Shown one piece after another: positions 1 through 7,316 of a stretch of DNA of 64,000 nucleotides; within the stretch, counting starts at the first letter, position 1, and every line of letters starts with the position of its first letter. The stretch comes from an uncultured Monoglobus sp. (lineage in GTDB: Bacteria > Bacillota > Clostridia > Monoglobales > Monoglobaceae). A program made the translations under genes and the position numbers. The stretch lies in NCBI GenBank assembly GCA_947628795.1, contig CANRBF010000002.1, positions 1 to 64,000 on the forward strand, written 5' to 3'. The notes under the pieces are model-generated. The model was given only the letters and a program-made list of their open reading frames with translations. It made no database searches and was not told where the DNA came from.

Positions 1-60
1 ATTTTATATACATAATTCTAAGTTATCCTTTATTTCTTAAGTGTAATCGTCAAAATATAC

Positions 61-88
61 TTGCAATTATAATAATTTGTGGTATAAT
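61..88 (+). promoter_or_regulatory. sigma-A-type promoter for the ATPase gene
   Basis: TTGCAA (61-66), a 16-base spacer and a consensus TATAAT (83-88), about 40 bases upstream of the chosen ATG at 128. Read directly from sequence; activity is inferred. Confidence 0.6.
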
Positions 89-127
89 AATTATAATGAC
101 TCAATAAAATATAAAGAGGTGACAAAC

Positions 128-1516
128 ATGAATAAATTTATAGACAGAGACAGCGAAATGGAAATCCTGCAAAATGAATATGACAGGAACGGTTCTTCCC
201 TTGTTATACTTTACGGTCGTAGGCGCGTGGGAAAAACTACATTGATTTCGGAATTTATAAAAGATAAATCGGCGCTGTTTTTCCTTGTAAGCGAGGAAAG
301 CGAGGTGCAAAACAGAGCGGATTTCAAGAACAAAGCCGCTGAATTTATTGACAATGATTTGCTGCGCGGAGCTTCGGTGCAGGACTGGAATATTATATTT
401 AAGGCGATTATGAACACGCCGTTTGCAAAAAAACCTATTATAGTTATAGATGAGTTCCAATATCTCGGAAAGTCAAATCCGGCATTCCCGTCCGTTTTTC
501 AGCGTATATGGGAAGAAACACTCAAGGATCGCTCCGTTATGGTGATTTTATGCGGCTCACTGATTTCTATGATGGAGTCACAGACGCTTGCCTATAACAG
601 CCCTTTATATGGTCGGCGTACCGCTCAGATTAGGCTTAAACAAATTCCGTTTCGGTATTACAAGCAATTCTTTCCTCAAAAAAGCGAAAGGCAGCTTATT
701 GAGATGTATTCCGTAACCGGCGGAGTTCCGAAATATATTGAGGCTTTTGCGGAATGTGATGATATTTACACAGCAATAGAAAAAAGCGTGCTGAATCCTA
801 TGAGCTATCTGTATGATGAGCCGCATTTCCTCTTACAGCAGGAGGTATCGGAAATAGGCAGCTATTTTTCCGTGATACGAGCCATAGCCGCCGGAAACAG
901 TAAGTTGTCAGCCATAGCGTCGCTGCTCGAGGTTAAATCCACGAGCCTTACGAAATATCTGAAAACTCTTATTGACTTGGATATTCTTGAGCGGGAAGTC
1001 CCGGTGACGGAAGATAATCCCCAAAAAAGTAAGAAGGGCTTGTATAAAATAAAGGATAACTATATCAGATTTTGGTTTGCGTTTGTCTATCCAAATATGA
1101 GTTTCATAGAAAGCGGTCATGCAGAAATTGCAGCGGGGAAAATACGCGATGGGCTCGTCAGTCGTCAAACCGCGTTCGTGTATGAGGATATATGTCGCGA
1201 GAGGATGTGGGAGCTAAATACCTCCGGCGCTTGGCCGTTCCTGTTCTCGAGAGTCGGACGATATTGGTCGGGAAACACTGAAATTGACATAGCCGCAATA
1301 GATCCGGATGACGCGAATATTATACTTGGAGAATGTAAATATTGGAACGAACCTGTAGGGTTAAATGTTCTGCGCGATTTGGAAGAGAAAACAAAAGATG
1401 TTGATTGGCACAGAAATACGAGGAAAGTTTGGTATGTTTTATTCAGTGTAAGCGGATTTACACCTGAATTGGAAGAACTGGCCGCAAAACGTGAGGACAT
1501 TTTGCTGGTAAGTTAA
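128..1516 (+). CDS. ATP-binding protein, archaeal-type AAA ATPase with DUF234 C-terminus
   Basis: A 462-residue P-loop ATPase of the family annotated as archaeal ATPase/DUF234. Walker A (GRRRVGKTT) is at about residues 30-38 and a Walker B-like stretch (IIVIDEFQYL) follows near 100. A winged-helix-like middle region leads to a C-terminal DUF234 domain, where an EID and a later GECK give the spacing of the PD-(D/E)xK nuclease fold. The start at 128 is preferred to an upstream ATG at 77 because an AGAGGTGA ribosome site precedes it and the family begins just before the P-loop. The cellular role of this family is not settled; such genes are common in accessory DNA. It has its own promoter and is followed by a terminator. 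Its position left of the serine recombinase suggests it may be element cargo, which is inference. Confidence 0.85.
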   Translation: MNKFIDRDSEMEILQNEYDRNGSSLVILYGRRRVGKTTLISEFIKDKSALFFLVSEESEVQNRADFKNKAAEFIDNDLLRGASVQDWNIIFKAIMNTPFAKKPIIVIDEFQYLGKSNPAFPSVFQRIWEETLKDRSVMVILCGSLISMMESQTLAYNSPLYGRRTAQIRLKQIPFRYYKQFFPQKSERQLIEMYSVTGGVPKYIEAFAECDDIYTAIEKSVLNPMSYLYDEPHFLLQQEVSEIGSYFSVIRAIAAGNSKLSAIASLLEVKSTSLTKYLKTLIDLDILEREVPVTEDNPQKSKKGLYKIKDNYIRFWFAFVYPNMSFIESGHAEIAAGKIRDGLVSRQTAFVYEDICRERMWELNTSGAWPFLFSRVGRYWSGNTEIDIAAIDPDDANIILGECKYWNEPVGLNVLRDLEEKTKDVDWHRNTRKVWYVLFSVSGFTPELEELAAKREDILLVS

Positions 1517-1647
1517 TATAAGCTAAAGTATATCCTGTTTATGACTCTCAATAATTATTTGCTGAAATTTTACAAGTCATTGTAGCAAAACAGTACTAAA
1601 AAAACACGAGTGCGAGTTTATATACAGCATTATGTGTTTAAATAAAT

Positions 1648-1682
1648 AAAGACGCAGTCGATTGAAATAGGACTGCGTCTTT
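1648..1682. terminator. bidirectional rho-independent terminator
   Basis: AAAGACGCAGTC (1648-1659) pairs with GACTGCGTCTTT (1671-1682), a 12-bp perfect stem with an 11-base loop. T-rich sequence on either side lets it serve the ATPase gene (+) and the converging secreted-protein gene (-). Confidence 0.8.
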
Positions 1683-1695
1683 TATGATAGTATGA

Positions 1696-2244
1696 TTATT
1701 TTGCGTCATGCAATATTTTTCTTGCCGTGGCTAGGATTGCCGGATCAATCGGTGTGTTTTCCCAATAACATTGATCAACGAACATTTGTAAAGTTGAAAA
1801 ATATTCGGGATATATAACGATATAGGCCTCAAGGACCGCTTCGGAATAATCTTTACCATTTTTAATTGCTGCAATCTGCTCGGAGAGCAGAGGTCTCAAC
1901 ATAGTTTCTGCCGTCTGATACACATTGGGACGCTGCATAATGTCAATTATTGTCCGTATAGAGTTTTGAGATATTGCCGAAAGCTCGGCGTAGCCGCAGC
2001 CGTTTGTTTCGCCTTTTGCCACCGCATGACGTATGAGAGTATTAGCTCGTCCGCTTGCGGGGCCGTAGCCCAAGCCGTTAAATACTTCGTCCAATATGCC
2101 GCCAATAATTTTTTCTGTGGTTTGAATTGCCTGCTCGGATGCGTCAAGAGGTGCGGCTTCCCTCGGAATATCCGCAGCGATCGATGTTGTTGAAAGCATA
2201 ACCGATAAAATGACCGTTAAACTCAGTGTAAATAATTTTTTCAT
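1696..2244 (-). CDS. secreted protein of unknown function
   Basis: A 182-residue protein I do not recognise. It opens with a classical signal peptide (MKK, a hydrophobic core of about 17 residues, then SIAA before Asp25), so it is probably exported by Sec and cleaved by signal peptidase I. The mature part is predicted mainly helical, with no recognisable catalytic motif, no lipobox and no membrane anchor. An AGGAGGTTTC ribosome site lies immediately upstream. The gene converges on the ATPase gene across a shared terminator. It may be cargo of the neighbouring integrase element, but nothing in the sequence proves that. The coding assignment rests on the signal peptide, ribosome site and terminator. 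Confidence 0.75.
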   Translation of the reverse strand: MKKLFTLSLTVILSVMLSTTSIAADIPREAAPLDASEQAIQTTEKIIGGILDEVFNGLGYGPASGRANTLIRHAVAKGETNGCGYAELSAISQNSIRTIIDIMQRPNVYQTAETMLRPLLSEQIAAIKNGKDYSEAVLEAYIVIYPEYFSTLQMFVDQCYWENTPIDPAILATARKILHDAK

Positions 2245-2888
2245 AATGAAACCTCCTTAAATTTTGATATTAATATTATAACATGTGCTCAAATTAAAGA
2301 CAAATTTGACCGTCAAAAAATTTTTTAAAAAATTTTTAAATACTCCGAAAAAACTGCGGAGTATAGGATATATAATGATTTTCGGTTGATAAAACCGATA
2401 CAAAGAAAGCGCGGAGGATAATGCCGCTGCATAATAAAGAGCTGACAAATACGTTCCGGTACGGACGAGCCTGCGGATAAATGCGCCATGACCCGGTTTC
2501 GGTGAGCGAGAAACATATTATCCCGAATTAAGCCGCAGCTTAAACGGCGATGACTCTGTATCGGGGGATACTTCTATTCAGTCACAGCATGAGCGGATAG
2601 CAATTCAGGGCTCCCGCAAAGCCATGTGCTTTGTGGGAAAAGGAGCAATCGCTTTTAAAGCGAAGTGTTTGCTTTTAAAGCAAATGCGAGCCCGTAAAGC
2701 GAATTGCGACGCCGTCGCACGCAATGAGGATAGTCCGGGCGGATGCCGGGAAGGTGAAACTCCAATGAGCGGTCTTGCAAACCGCTGTTTGTCGGGCTTA
2801 AATAAATATCAACAACAAAAATAGCATTGATCCTATGCTGATTTTGTTGTTGATATTGAAAATTCATAGGATAGGCAGGGATGTGTTA
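2245..2888. other. 644-base stretch without a recognisable gene
   Basis: The first 110 bases are A+T rich and probably hold the promoter of the minus-strand secreted-protein gene. From about 2400 to 2800 the sequence turns G+C richer. It holds short iterated words (GCTTTTAAAGCGAA at about 2650 and GCTTTTAAAGCAAA shortly after) and several small inverted repeats, ending in the strong hairpin at 2805-2857. Frames here on both strands lack ribosome sites and family similarity. It reads like a non-coding end module of the mobile element or a decayed gene. Confidence 0.5.
2805..2857. repeat. long imperfect palindrome
   Basis: AATATCAACAACAAAA (2805-2820) is the exact complement of the right arm ending at 2857. 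After two mismatches a further 5 bp pair (AGCAT/ATGCT), leaving a 7-base loop (TGATCCT). No T-run follows, so it is not an obvious terminator. It lies 31 bases before the small ORF and could be an operator, a leader structure or an element-end feature. Confidence 0.75.
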
Positions 2889-3068
2889 TTGAACGAAAAA
2901 GTCCAAAGAATTTCCGAAACCGAGTTTGTTATAGAAAAAGAAAAATATGAGCCGATCATATTGATCTTTAACGAAGCCGATAACAAAGAAGTTGAAAACT
3001 CGATACTGGAAAATTTATTGATTTCTTATGAAAACCGTTTAGGTAAAGAAGTAGCGAGCAGCGTCTGA
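2889..3068 (+). CDS. small accessory protein upstream of the serine recombinase
   Basis: About 59 residues from a TTG start at 2889, placed 8 bases after AGGCAGGG; a GTG at 2883 is the alternative. The product is acidic and soluble (an EKEKYEPIILIFNEADNKEVENS-type core, paraphrased here as alternating charged and hydrophobic residues), with no membrane segment or cysteines. A short ORF just ahead of the large serine recombinase is a recurring arrangement in clostridial elements of the Tn4451/TnpW kind. I cannot align this product with TnpW by eye, so the role stays open. Its stop codon lies inside the terminator stem that follows. Confidence 0.5.
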   Translation: MNEKVQRISETEFVIEKEKYEPIILIFNEADNKEVENSILENLLISYENRLGKEVASSV

Positions 3069-3087
3069 TAACAGGCGCTGTTTTTTT
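3059..3087 (+). terminator. rho-independent terminator between the small ORF and the recombinase
   Basis: CAGCGTCTG (3059-3067), loop ATAA, CAGGCGCTG (3072-3080), followed by seven T. The 9-bp stem has one G-T pair. It separates the small ORF from the recombinase, which has its own promoter just downstream. Confidence 0.85.
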
Positions 3088-3101
3088 ATGCAGAGGCAAA
3101 A

Positions 3102-3131
3102 TTGACATAAATATATTTGGTATAGTAGTAT
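3102..3131 (+). promoter_or_regulatory. promoter of the serine recombinase
   Basis: Consensus TTGACA (3102-3107), an 18-base spacer and TAGTAT (3126-3131), 75 bases ahead of the recombinase start and directly behind a terminator. Confidence 0.6.
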
Positions 3132-3205
3132 TTTAATATAAGATGTTTGAAAAGTTAATATGAATAATGACTTTGCATAATTAAATTATGTGGGGTGACA
3201 AAACC

Positions 3206-4840
3206 ATGAAAAAAGCATATTGCTTATACAGAGTGTCAACCAAAAAGCAGGTTGATGTCCAAAAAGACGATATACCTATGCAAAAATTAGCCTGTCATGA
3301 GTTTGCCGAGCAAAACGGCTGGATAATTACAAAAGAGTTTTATGAGAAAGGCGTATCGGGCTTTAAAGTATCTGCAAATGACAGAGATGCCATACAGGAT
3401 TTAAAAACGGCGGCTCAAAAACATGAGTTTGAGGTACTGCTTGTATATATGTTTGACAGGCTCGGACGAATCGACAGCGAAACGCCGTTTGTCGTTGAGT
3501 GGTTTATATCTCAGGGCATAGAAGTATGGAGCACACAGGAGGGGCAGCAAAAGCTTGAAACTCAGGGCGATAAACTTATGAACTATATCAGATATTGGCA
3601 GGCAAACGGAGAAAGTGTTAAAACATCAATGCGTCTAAAAACAAGGATGGCACAACTTACAGCCGAGGGAACATATCATGGAGGAGTGGTTCCGTTTGGC
3701 TACAGAGCCGTAAACAAAGGAAGGAAGAATAAGAAGGGTCAGCCGGTAAAAGACCTTGAACTTGATCCGGGCGAAGCCGAAATTGTAAAGACCATATTTA
3801 ATAAGACTCTGAACGAAGGCTACGGCTCATACAGATTAGCGGAATATATAAACAGCCTCGGCATAAAAACTCATAACGGCAGCTGCTTTCAATGCAATAC
3901 GATCAACAGAATATTAAAGAATAGGCTGTACTGCGGCTACTATGCCGCGGGTGATACGATCTCTCCAAAGCTTGAACACCTTGCGGTTATAGACGACAAT
4001 GTATTTGACAGCGTTCAGCATATCTTAAAACAGCGTTCGGGCATAAATGATGAAAAACAGCATATAGCCAGAACAACAAAGGGCAAAACGCTGCTTTCTG
4101 GAAATATTTATTGTGCGCATTGCGGCGGAGCGCTTAACGCTTCAAATAAAATCGAAAGCCATAAGAGAAAAGACGGAACGGTATGTTCACATCAGACTAT
4201 AAGATATATTTGCTATCATAAAGCCCGAAAATTAAATGAGTGCGATGGACAATCCGTATATATGGCAAATAAAATCGACAATGTTATTCTTGAAATCGTA
4301 GAGCATTATTTATCCGCGATCAAGCAAACGCCGAGAGATAAAGCTCTTGAGCTGCGCTACAGCCGAGAAATAGACGAAAAGAAAAAACTTAAAGCCGAGC
4401 TTGCAAGGCAGAAGTTTAAACTTGAAAATCGCCTGAACGAACTTGCCGCAGAGATCGGTAAATGTTTGAGCGGCGAAAGCGTGTTTACAATAGATGTGCT
4501 GTCGCTGTCTATTGACTCAACAAAGAAAGAGCTTAAATCAACAGCGGATAAATTAACGGAATGTGATACAGTGCTCTCGGAAAAGACAAAAATTTTCAAT
4601 AAACTCGACTATTACTATCAGCAGTTTGTGACATGGGCGGACGAATTTAAAAACGCTTCAAACGAGCGGAAGAAGATGATAATTTGCGGGTTGATAGACT
4701 ATGTAAAGGTGGGCAGAGGGTACAAGATAGAAATTAAGTTTAATATAAGCTACAGACAATTCTTCAGCGAAAACTGCCGCTATATTCCGAAATGTAATAA
4801 TTTAGCGGCAAACGTAACGGAGGAAACAACAGCAATATAG
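3206..4840 (+). CDS. large serine recombinase (site-specific integrase)
   Basis: A 544-residue enzyme of the large serine integrase family, which cuts and rejoins attachment sites with a phosphoserine intermediate. The N-terminal resolvase domain (about 1-150) starts with LYRVSTKKQ, placing the nucleophilic serine near residue 11. A recombinase domain follows (about 160-290), then a zinc-ribbon with CAHCGG and a later CYHK (about 305-350), and a charged coiled coil (about 395-440). The length fits the family. The start at 3206 is preferred to the ATG at 3188 because GGGGTGA sits just before it. The gene is the last one of the element and stops 61 bases before the residual tRNA-Asn sequence, the usual position for an integrase next to its attachment site. 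I see no frameshift and the enzyme looks functional. Confidence 0.95.
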   Translation: MKKAYCLYRVSTKKQVDVQKDDIPMQKLACHEFAEQNGWIITKEFYEKGVSGFKVSANDRDAIQDLKTAAQKHEFEVLLVYMFDRLGRIDSETPFVVEWFISQGIEVWSTQEGQQKLETQGDKLMNYIRYWQANGESVKTSMRLKTRMAQLTAEGTYHGGVVPFGYRAVNKGRKNKKGQPVKDLELDPGEAEIVKTIFNKTLNEGYGSYRLAEYINSLGIKTHNGSCFQCNTINRILKNRLYCGYYAAGDTISPKLEHLAVIDDNVFDSVQHILKQRSGINDEKQHIARTTKGKTLLSGNIYCAHCGGALNASNKIESHKRKDGTVCSHQTIRYICYHKARKLNECDGQSVYMANKIDNVILEIVEHYLSAIKQTPRDKALELRYSREIDEKKKLKAELARQKFKLENRLNELAAEIGKCLSGESVFTIDVLSLSIDSTKKELKSTADKLTECDTVLSEKTKIFNKLDYYYQQFVTWADEFKNASNERKKMIICGLIDYVKVGRGYKIEIKFNISYRQFFSENCRYIPKCNNLAANVTEETTAI

Positions 4841-4889
4841 AACAATCCATGGAAAAGTGCGAAAATTCATGCGCGAATTTATGGGTTGT

Positions 4890-4912
4890 TTTGTTGACGT
4901 ATGGCAGAGCAT
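4890..4912. other. candidate attachment-site junction (element/tRNA-Asn)
   Basis: Right of about 4902 the sequence is a good tRNA-Asn gene from the end of the D-loop onward (TGGCAGAGC...). Left of it the bases needed for the 5' acceptor strand and the first D-stem strand are absent and unrelated sequence stands instead. The crossover should therefore lie at about 4900-4910. No second copy of the core or of the 5' tRNA part was found in the window. Confidence 0.55.
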
Positions 4913-4961
4913 GCGGCTGTTAACCGCAGGGTCGTTGGTTCGAGTCCAACTGGAGGAGCCA
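4902..4961 (+). tRNA. tRNA-Asn(GTT), 3' fragment (5' part missing)
   Basis: The anticodon arm is complete: stem TGCGG/CCGCA with loop CTGTTAA and anticodon GTT at 4919-4921. The T arm is complete (GTTGG, TTCGAGT, CCAAC), followed by the 3' acceptor strand TGGAGGA, discriminator G and an encoded CCA at 4959-4961. A matching 5' acceptor strand (TCCTCCA) and the GCTC half of the D stem are missing upstream. The gene therefore appears split by the element and should not give a functional tRNA from this copy. Other tRNA-Asn copies presumably exist elsewhere. Confidence 0.85.
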
Positions 4962-4968
4962 AAAAAGT

Positions 4969-4997
4969 CTCGGAAAAAATCCGGGGCTTTTTATTTT
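4969..4997 (+). terminator. terminator downstream of tRNA-Asn
   Basis: CTCGGA (4969-4974), a loop of five A, TCCGGG (4980-4985), then GC and a T-rich run. This is the native terminator expected just after a tRNA gene, and supports that the host side begins at the tRNA. Confidence 0.75.
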
Positions 4998-5040
4998 ATA
5001 AAACGAGCGGGCGCGGATCGGATAAATAATTTATCGTCAA

Positions 5041-5541
5041 ATGCAATTAGGCGGTCCCAACGGCGAGCTCAGCGCGTCGCTCAGGTATTTGTCCCAGAGA
5101 TACTCGATGCCCGACGCGATGACAAAAGCGCTGCTGACCGACATAGGCACCGAGGAGCTGGCGCACCTTGAGATAGTTGGCACGATCGTTCGGCAGCTCG
5201 CCAAGTGCGCGAGCGACGAGGAGATCGAGAACAGCCCGTTTGGCGCGTATTTTATGAACCACGGCAGAGGCGTGTACCCCGCGAATTCAAACGGCATGCC
5301 GTTTGACGCCCTTGCCCTCGCCGTGACCTCCGACCCGATCGCCGACCTGACCGAGGATCTTGCGGCCGAGCAGAAGGCGAGAGTGGTCTACGACAATATT
5401 TTAAAGGTCTCCGACGATCCCGACGTGAACGACGTTGTGAAGTTCCTGCGTCAGCGCGAGATCGTGCACTTCCAGCGCTTCGGCGAGGCGCTCGATCAGA
5501 TACAGAACAAGCGCCTCCCCAAAATGTACTGCGGCAAATAA
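5041..5541 (+). pseudogene. cotJC: 5'-truncated CotJC-like spore-coat manganese catalase
   Basis: The reading frame encodes 166 residues matching CotJC, a manganese-catalase family spore coat protein normally of about 190 residues. The di-manganese ligand motifs are all present: GE in GGPNGELSAS, TEELAH, the Glu of AAEQKARV and the His of REIVHFQRF. The N-terminal 25-30 residues are missing: the match begins at about the fourth codon, a stop lies 15 bases upstream in frame, and no ribosome site precedes the ATG. The usual cotJA and cotJB partners are absent. This looks like a remnant whose 5' end was lost in a rearrangement next to the tRNA. It might still be translated weakly. A good terminator follows. 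Confidence 0.75.
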
Positions 5542-5544
5542 AAC

Positions 5545-5570
5545 AGAGCGGGTTTTGCCCGCTCTTTTTG
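5545..5570 (+). terminator. terminator after cotJC remnant
   Basis: AGAGCGGG (5545-5552) pairs with CCCGCTCT (5558-5565) across a TTTTG loop, with a T-run behind. Confidence 0.85.
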
Positions 5571-5610
5571 TATATTTCGTATAATTTATGTTACAAAATA
5601 ATAAAAACCC

Positions 5611-5639
5611 TTGCAATCGACATTTAGGTATGTTAATAT
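5611..5639 (+). promoter_or_regulatory. promoter of the surface-glycan operon
   Basis: TTGCAA (5611-5616), a 17-base spacer and TAATAT (5634-5639). It lies between the cotJC terminator and the first gene of the glycan cluster, leaving a leader of about 70 bases. It is the only clear promoter found before the long run of same-strand genes to 20993. Confidence 0.65.
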
Positions 5640-5715
5640 ATCTTAGTATGTATATTTGAAAATGCTGTGAAGACGCGTTTTGCGTTCTGAAGCAGAAAGG
5701 AATTTAATCTGATTT

Positions 5716-6495
5716 ATGAAAAAGCCGCTTATGGCGCGTATTAAGGATCCGGCTAAATTTTTGTTCAGGATCATTCTGGCGCCGATATATAAAAAAAGGA
5801 TAGACAAAAGCCGAGCGTATATCGAATTACTGCGAGGCATACATTCGGGTAAGCGTTGCTTTGTTATAGGCAACGGCCCAAGCCTCAAAGCCGAGGACCT
5901 CAATAAAATAAAGGGAGAGATCAGCTTTGGTGCGAACAGGATATATAATATATTTCCCGAGACCGATTGGAGGCCGACATATTATTTTATACAGGACCCC
6001 AATATACTCAGGAACGACAGAGAACTGATAAAAGAGCATATCAATTGTGATAAATTTGTCGGACTGATGGATTATCAGCCCACACCGCCTATAGACGGTG
6101 CGTATTACCTAAAGGTCATGCAGGAATTTTACACCGACGAGGTCGAGTTTTCCGATGATCTGACAAAAGAAATATGCGACGGTACAACGGTTACGTATTC
6201 GGCAATACAGATGGCTGTGTACATGGGGTTCAGCGAGATATTTTTGATCGGTGTCGATCACAGCTACACCGTGGAGCGTGACAAAGACGGCAAGATCATC
6301 AGAAATCAAGACGTGAAAGCCGATCACTTTTCCGCGAGCGACAAAGTCGGAAGCGTGCCGTGGGTATACAGAATGGAGCAGTCGTATGAAACCGCGAAAA
6401 AATACGCCGACGCTCACGGCATAAAAATATATAACGCCACCCGCGGCGGCAAGCTTGAAGTGTATGAAAGAGTAGATTTTGACAGTTTGTTTTAG
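5716..6495 (+). CDS. DUF115/MptE-like glycan-cluster protein, possible glycosyltransferase
   Basis: A 259-residue soluble protein with the GNGPSL motif at residues 52-57 and a later IFLIGVDHSY stretch, typical of the DUF115 (6-hydroxymethylpterin pyrophosphokinase MptE-like) family. The same GNGPSL signature occurs in GT42 sialyltransferases. In polysaccharide and flagellin-glycosylation loci these proteins are thought to act as, or with, glycosyltransferases using CMP-activated sugars. Two CMP-sugar-type cytidylyltransferases follow directly, which fits. It is the first gene of the cluster, 15 bases ahead of the next. The best ribosome site (AAAGGA near 5696) is about 14 bases from the ATG, a rather long spacing. 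The exact activity cannot be read from the sequence. Confidence 0.65.
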   Translation: MKKPLMARIKDPAKFLFRIILAPIYKKRIDKSRAYIELLRGIHSGKRCFVIGNGPSLKAEDLNKIKGEISFGANRIYNIFPETDWRPTYYFIQDPNILRNDRELIKEHINCDKFVGLMDYQPTPPIDGAYYLKVMQEFYTDEVEFSDDLTKEICDGTTVTYSAIQMAVYMGFSEIFLIGVDHSYTVERDKDGKIIRNQDVKADHFSASDKVGSVPWVYRMEQSYETAKKYADAHGIKIYNATRGGKLEVYERVDFDSLF

Positions 6496-6509
6496 GAGGA
6501 TTAACAGTT

Positions 6510-7316
6510 TTGAAAGTAACAGCTTTATTGACGGGACGCGGAAATAACACGCTCAAGGATAAAAACATTCTTGATGTATTGGGAAAACCCGTGTTATATT
6601 ATCCTGCTAATGCGGCCGCGTGTTCAAAAAAAATTGATGATTATTATTGCAGCAGCGACGATGAAAAAATACTCGGCGCAGCCGAGGCTCTCGGTTTTGA
6701 ACGTATAGTTCGTCCGGCTGAGCTTGCATTGCCTACCGCGCAGCATATTGATTGTATTATGCACGCGCTTGATGTTATGAAGGAAAGAGGAAAAGTCCTG
6801 CCCGATATACTGGTGGTTTTGCTTGCCAATAATGTTACGATTAAATCTGAGTGGATAGACGAATGTATTGACATTATGAAAAATGACATGTCAATTACAG
6901 CGGTCGTTCCGGTATATGAGGATAATGACCATCATCCCCTGAGAGCCAAGACTCTTAACAATGACGGAACTTTGGCAATGTATGAGAAGAATATAACGGG
7001 CAAAATTTCAACCAATCGTCAGGATCTGCCCGAGTGTTTGTTTTTGTCACATAATTTTTGGGTGTTGAGTACCGATTTTCTTTTGTCCGGAAAAGAGGGT
7101 CAACAGCCTTGGGGCTTCATGGGTGACAAGATAATACCGTATAAGATAGACGAGTCGATCGATATTCATAAGGAGATCGACCTGTATATAGCCAAAGAGT
7201 GGATAAAAGAGAACTACACTGACCCCTATTGCGTAGATGAAATTACGCAAACGGGGGGGGTAATATGCTCAATTAGTCTTTCAGGTTTATTTATCGGAAA
7301 GAAGGTGGCTGCATGA
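6510..7316 (+). CDS. CMP-sugar-type cytidylyltransferase (NeuA/PtmB-like), poly-G near 3' end
   Basis: A 268-residue member of the cytidylyltransferase family that activates nonulosonic acids or related sugars with CTP. The nucleotide-binding N-terminus is present (LTGRGNNTLKDKNI at residues 7-20), as is a central conserved core. The start is a TTG 9 bases behind TAGGAGGA. The C-terminal tail after about residue 247 is encoded through a run of eight G at 7253-7260. With eight G the frame runs to 7316 and overlaps the next ATG by four bases. With seven it stops at once, and with nine after a few codons. The tail beyond the tract looks non-conserved. No NeuB-type synthase is in the window, so the activated substrate is unknown. 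Confidence 0.75.
   Translation: MKVTALLTGRGNNTLKDKNILDVLGKPVLYYPANAAACSKKIDDYYCSSDDEKILGAAEALGFERIVRPAELALPTAQHIDCIMHALDVMKERGKVLPDILVVLLANNVTIKSEWIDECIDIMKNDMSITAVVPVYEDNDHHPLRAKTLNNDGTLAMYEKNITGKISTNRQDLPECLFLSHNFWVLSTDFLLSGKEGQQPWGFMGDKIIPYKIDESIDIHKEIDLYIAKEWIKENYTDPYCVDEITQTGGVICSISLSGLFIGKKVAA
7253..7260 (+). repeat. poly-G tract (G8), possible slippage site
   Basis: Eight consecutive G within codons 248-251 of the first cytidylyltransferase gene. Runs of this length are otherwise absent apart from the G9 at 18027. Such tracts are typical slipped-strand mispairing sites in surface-glycan genes. Confidence 0.8.

Larger units (their letters stand above)
2400..4901 (+). mobile_element. 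right end of a serine-integrase element inserted in tRNA-Asn
   Basis: This is the minimum stretch assigned to the element: the structured non-coding segment, a small accessory ORF and the large serine recombinase, ending where a tRNA-Asn gene resumes at about 4902. The left boundary is not visible. If the element is intact, the missing 5' part of the tRNA should lie on its far side, which would put the ATPase and secreted-protein genes inside it and the left end outside this window. The recombinase adjacent to a split tRNA is the main evidence; extent and mobility are inference. Confidence 0.55.

Noticed and set aside
2726-2740. GAGGATAGTCCGGGC resembles the conserved CR-I of RNase P RNA
   Set aside because: One mismatch in 15, and no CR-V (ACAGAA...GGCTTA) or P4 partner at a proper distance; a chance similarity or decayed fragment at best.
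4857-5171. A 104-residue frame running through the tRNA-Asn sequence
   Set aside because: It overlaps the tRNA and its terminator and matches no family; a chance frame.
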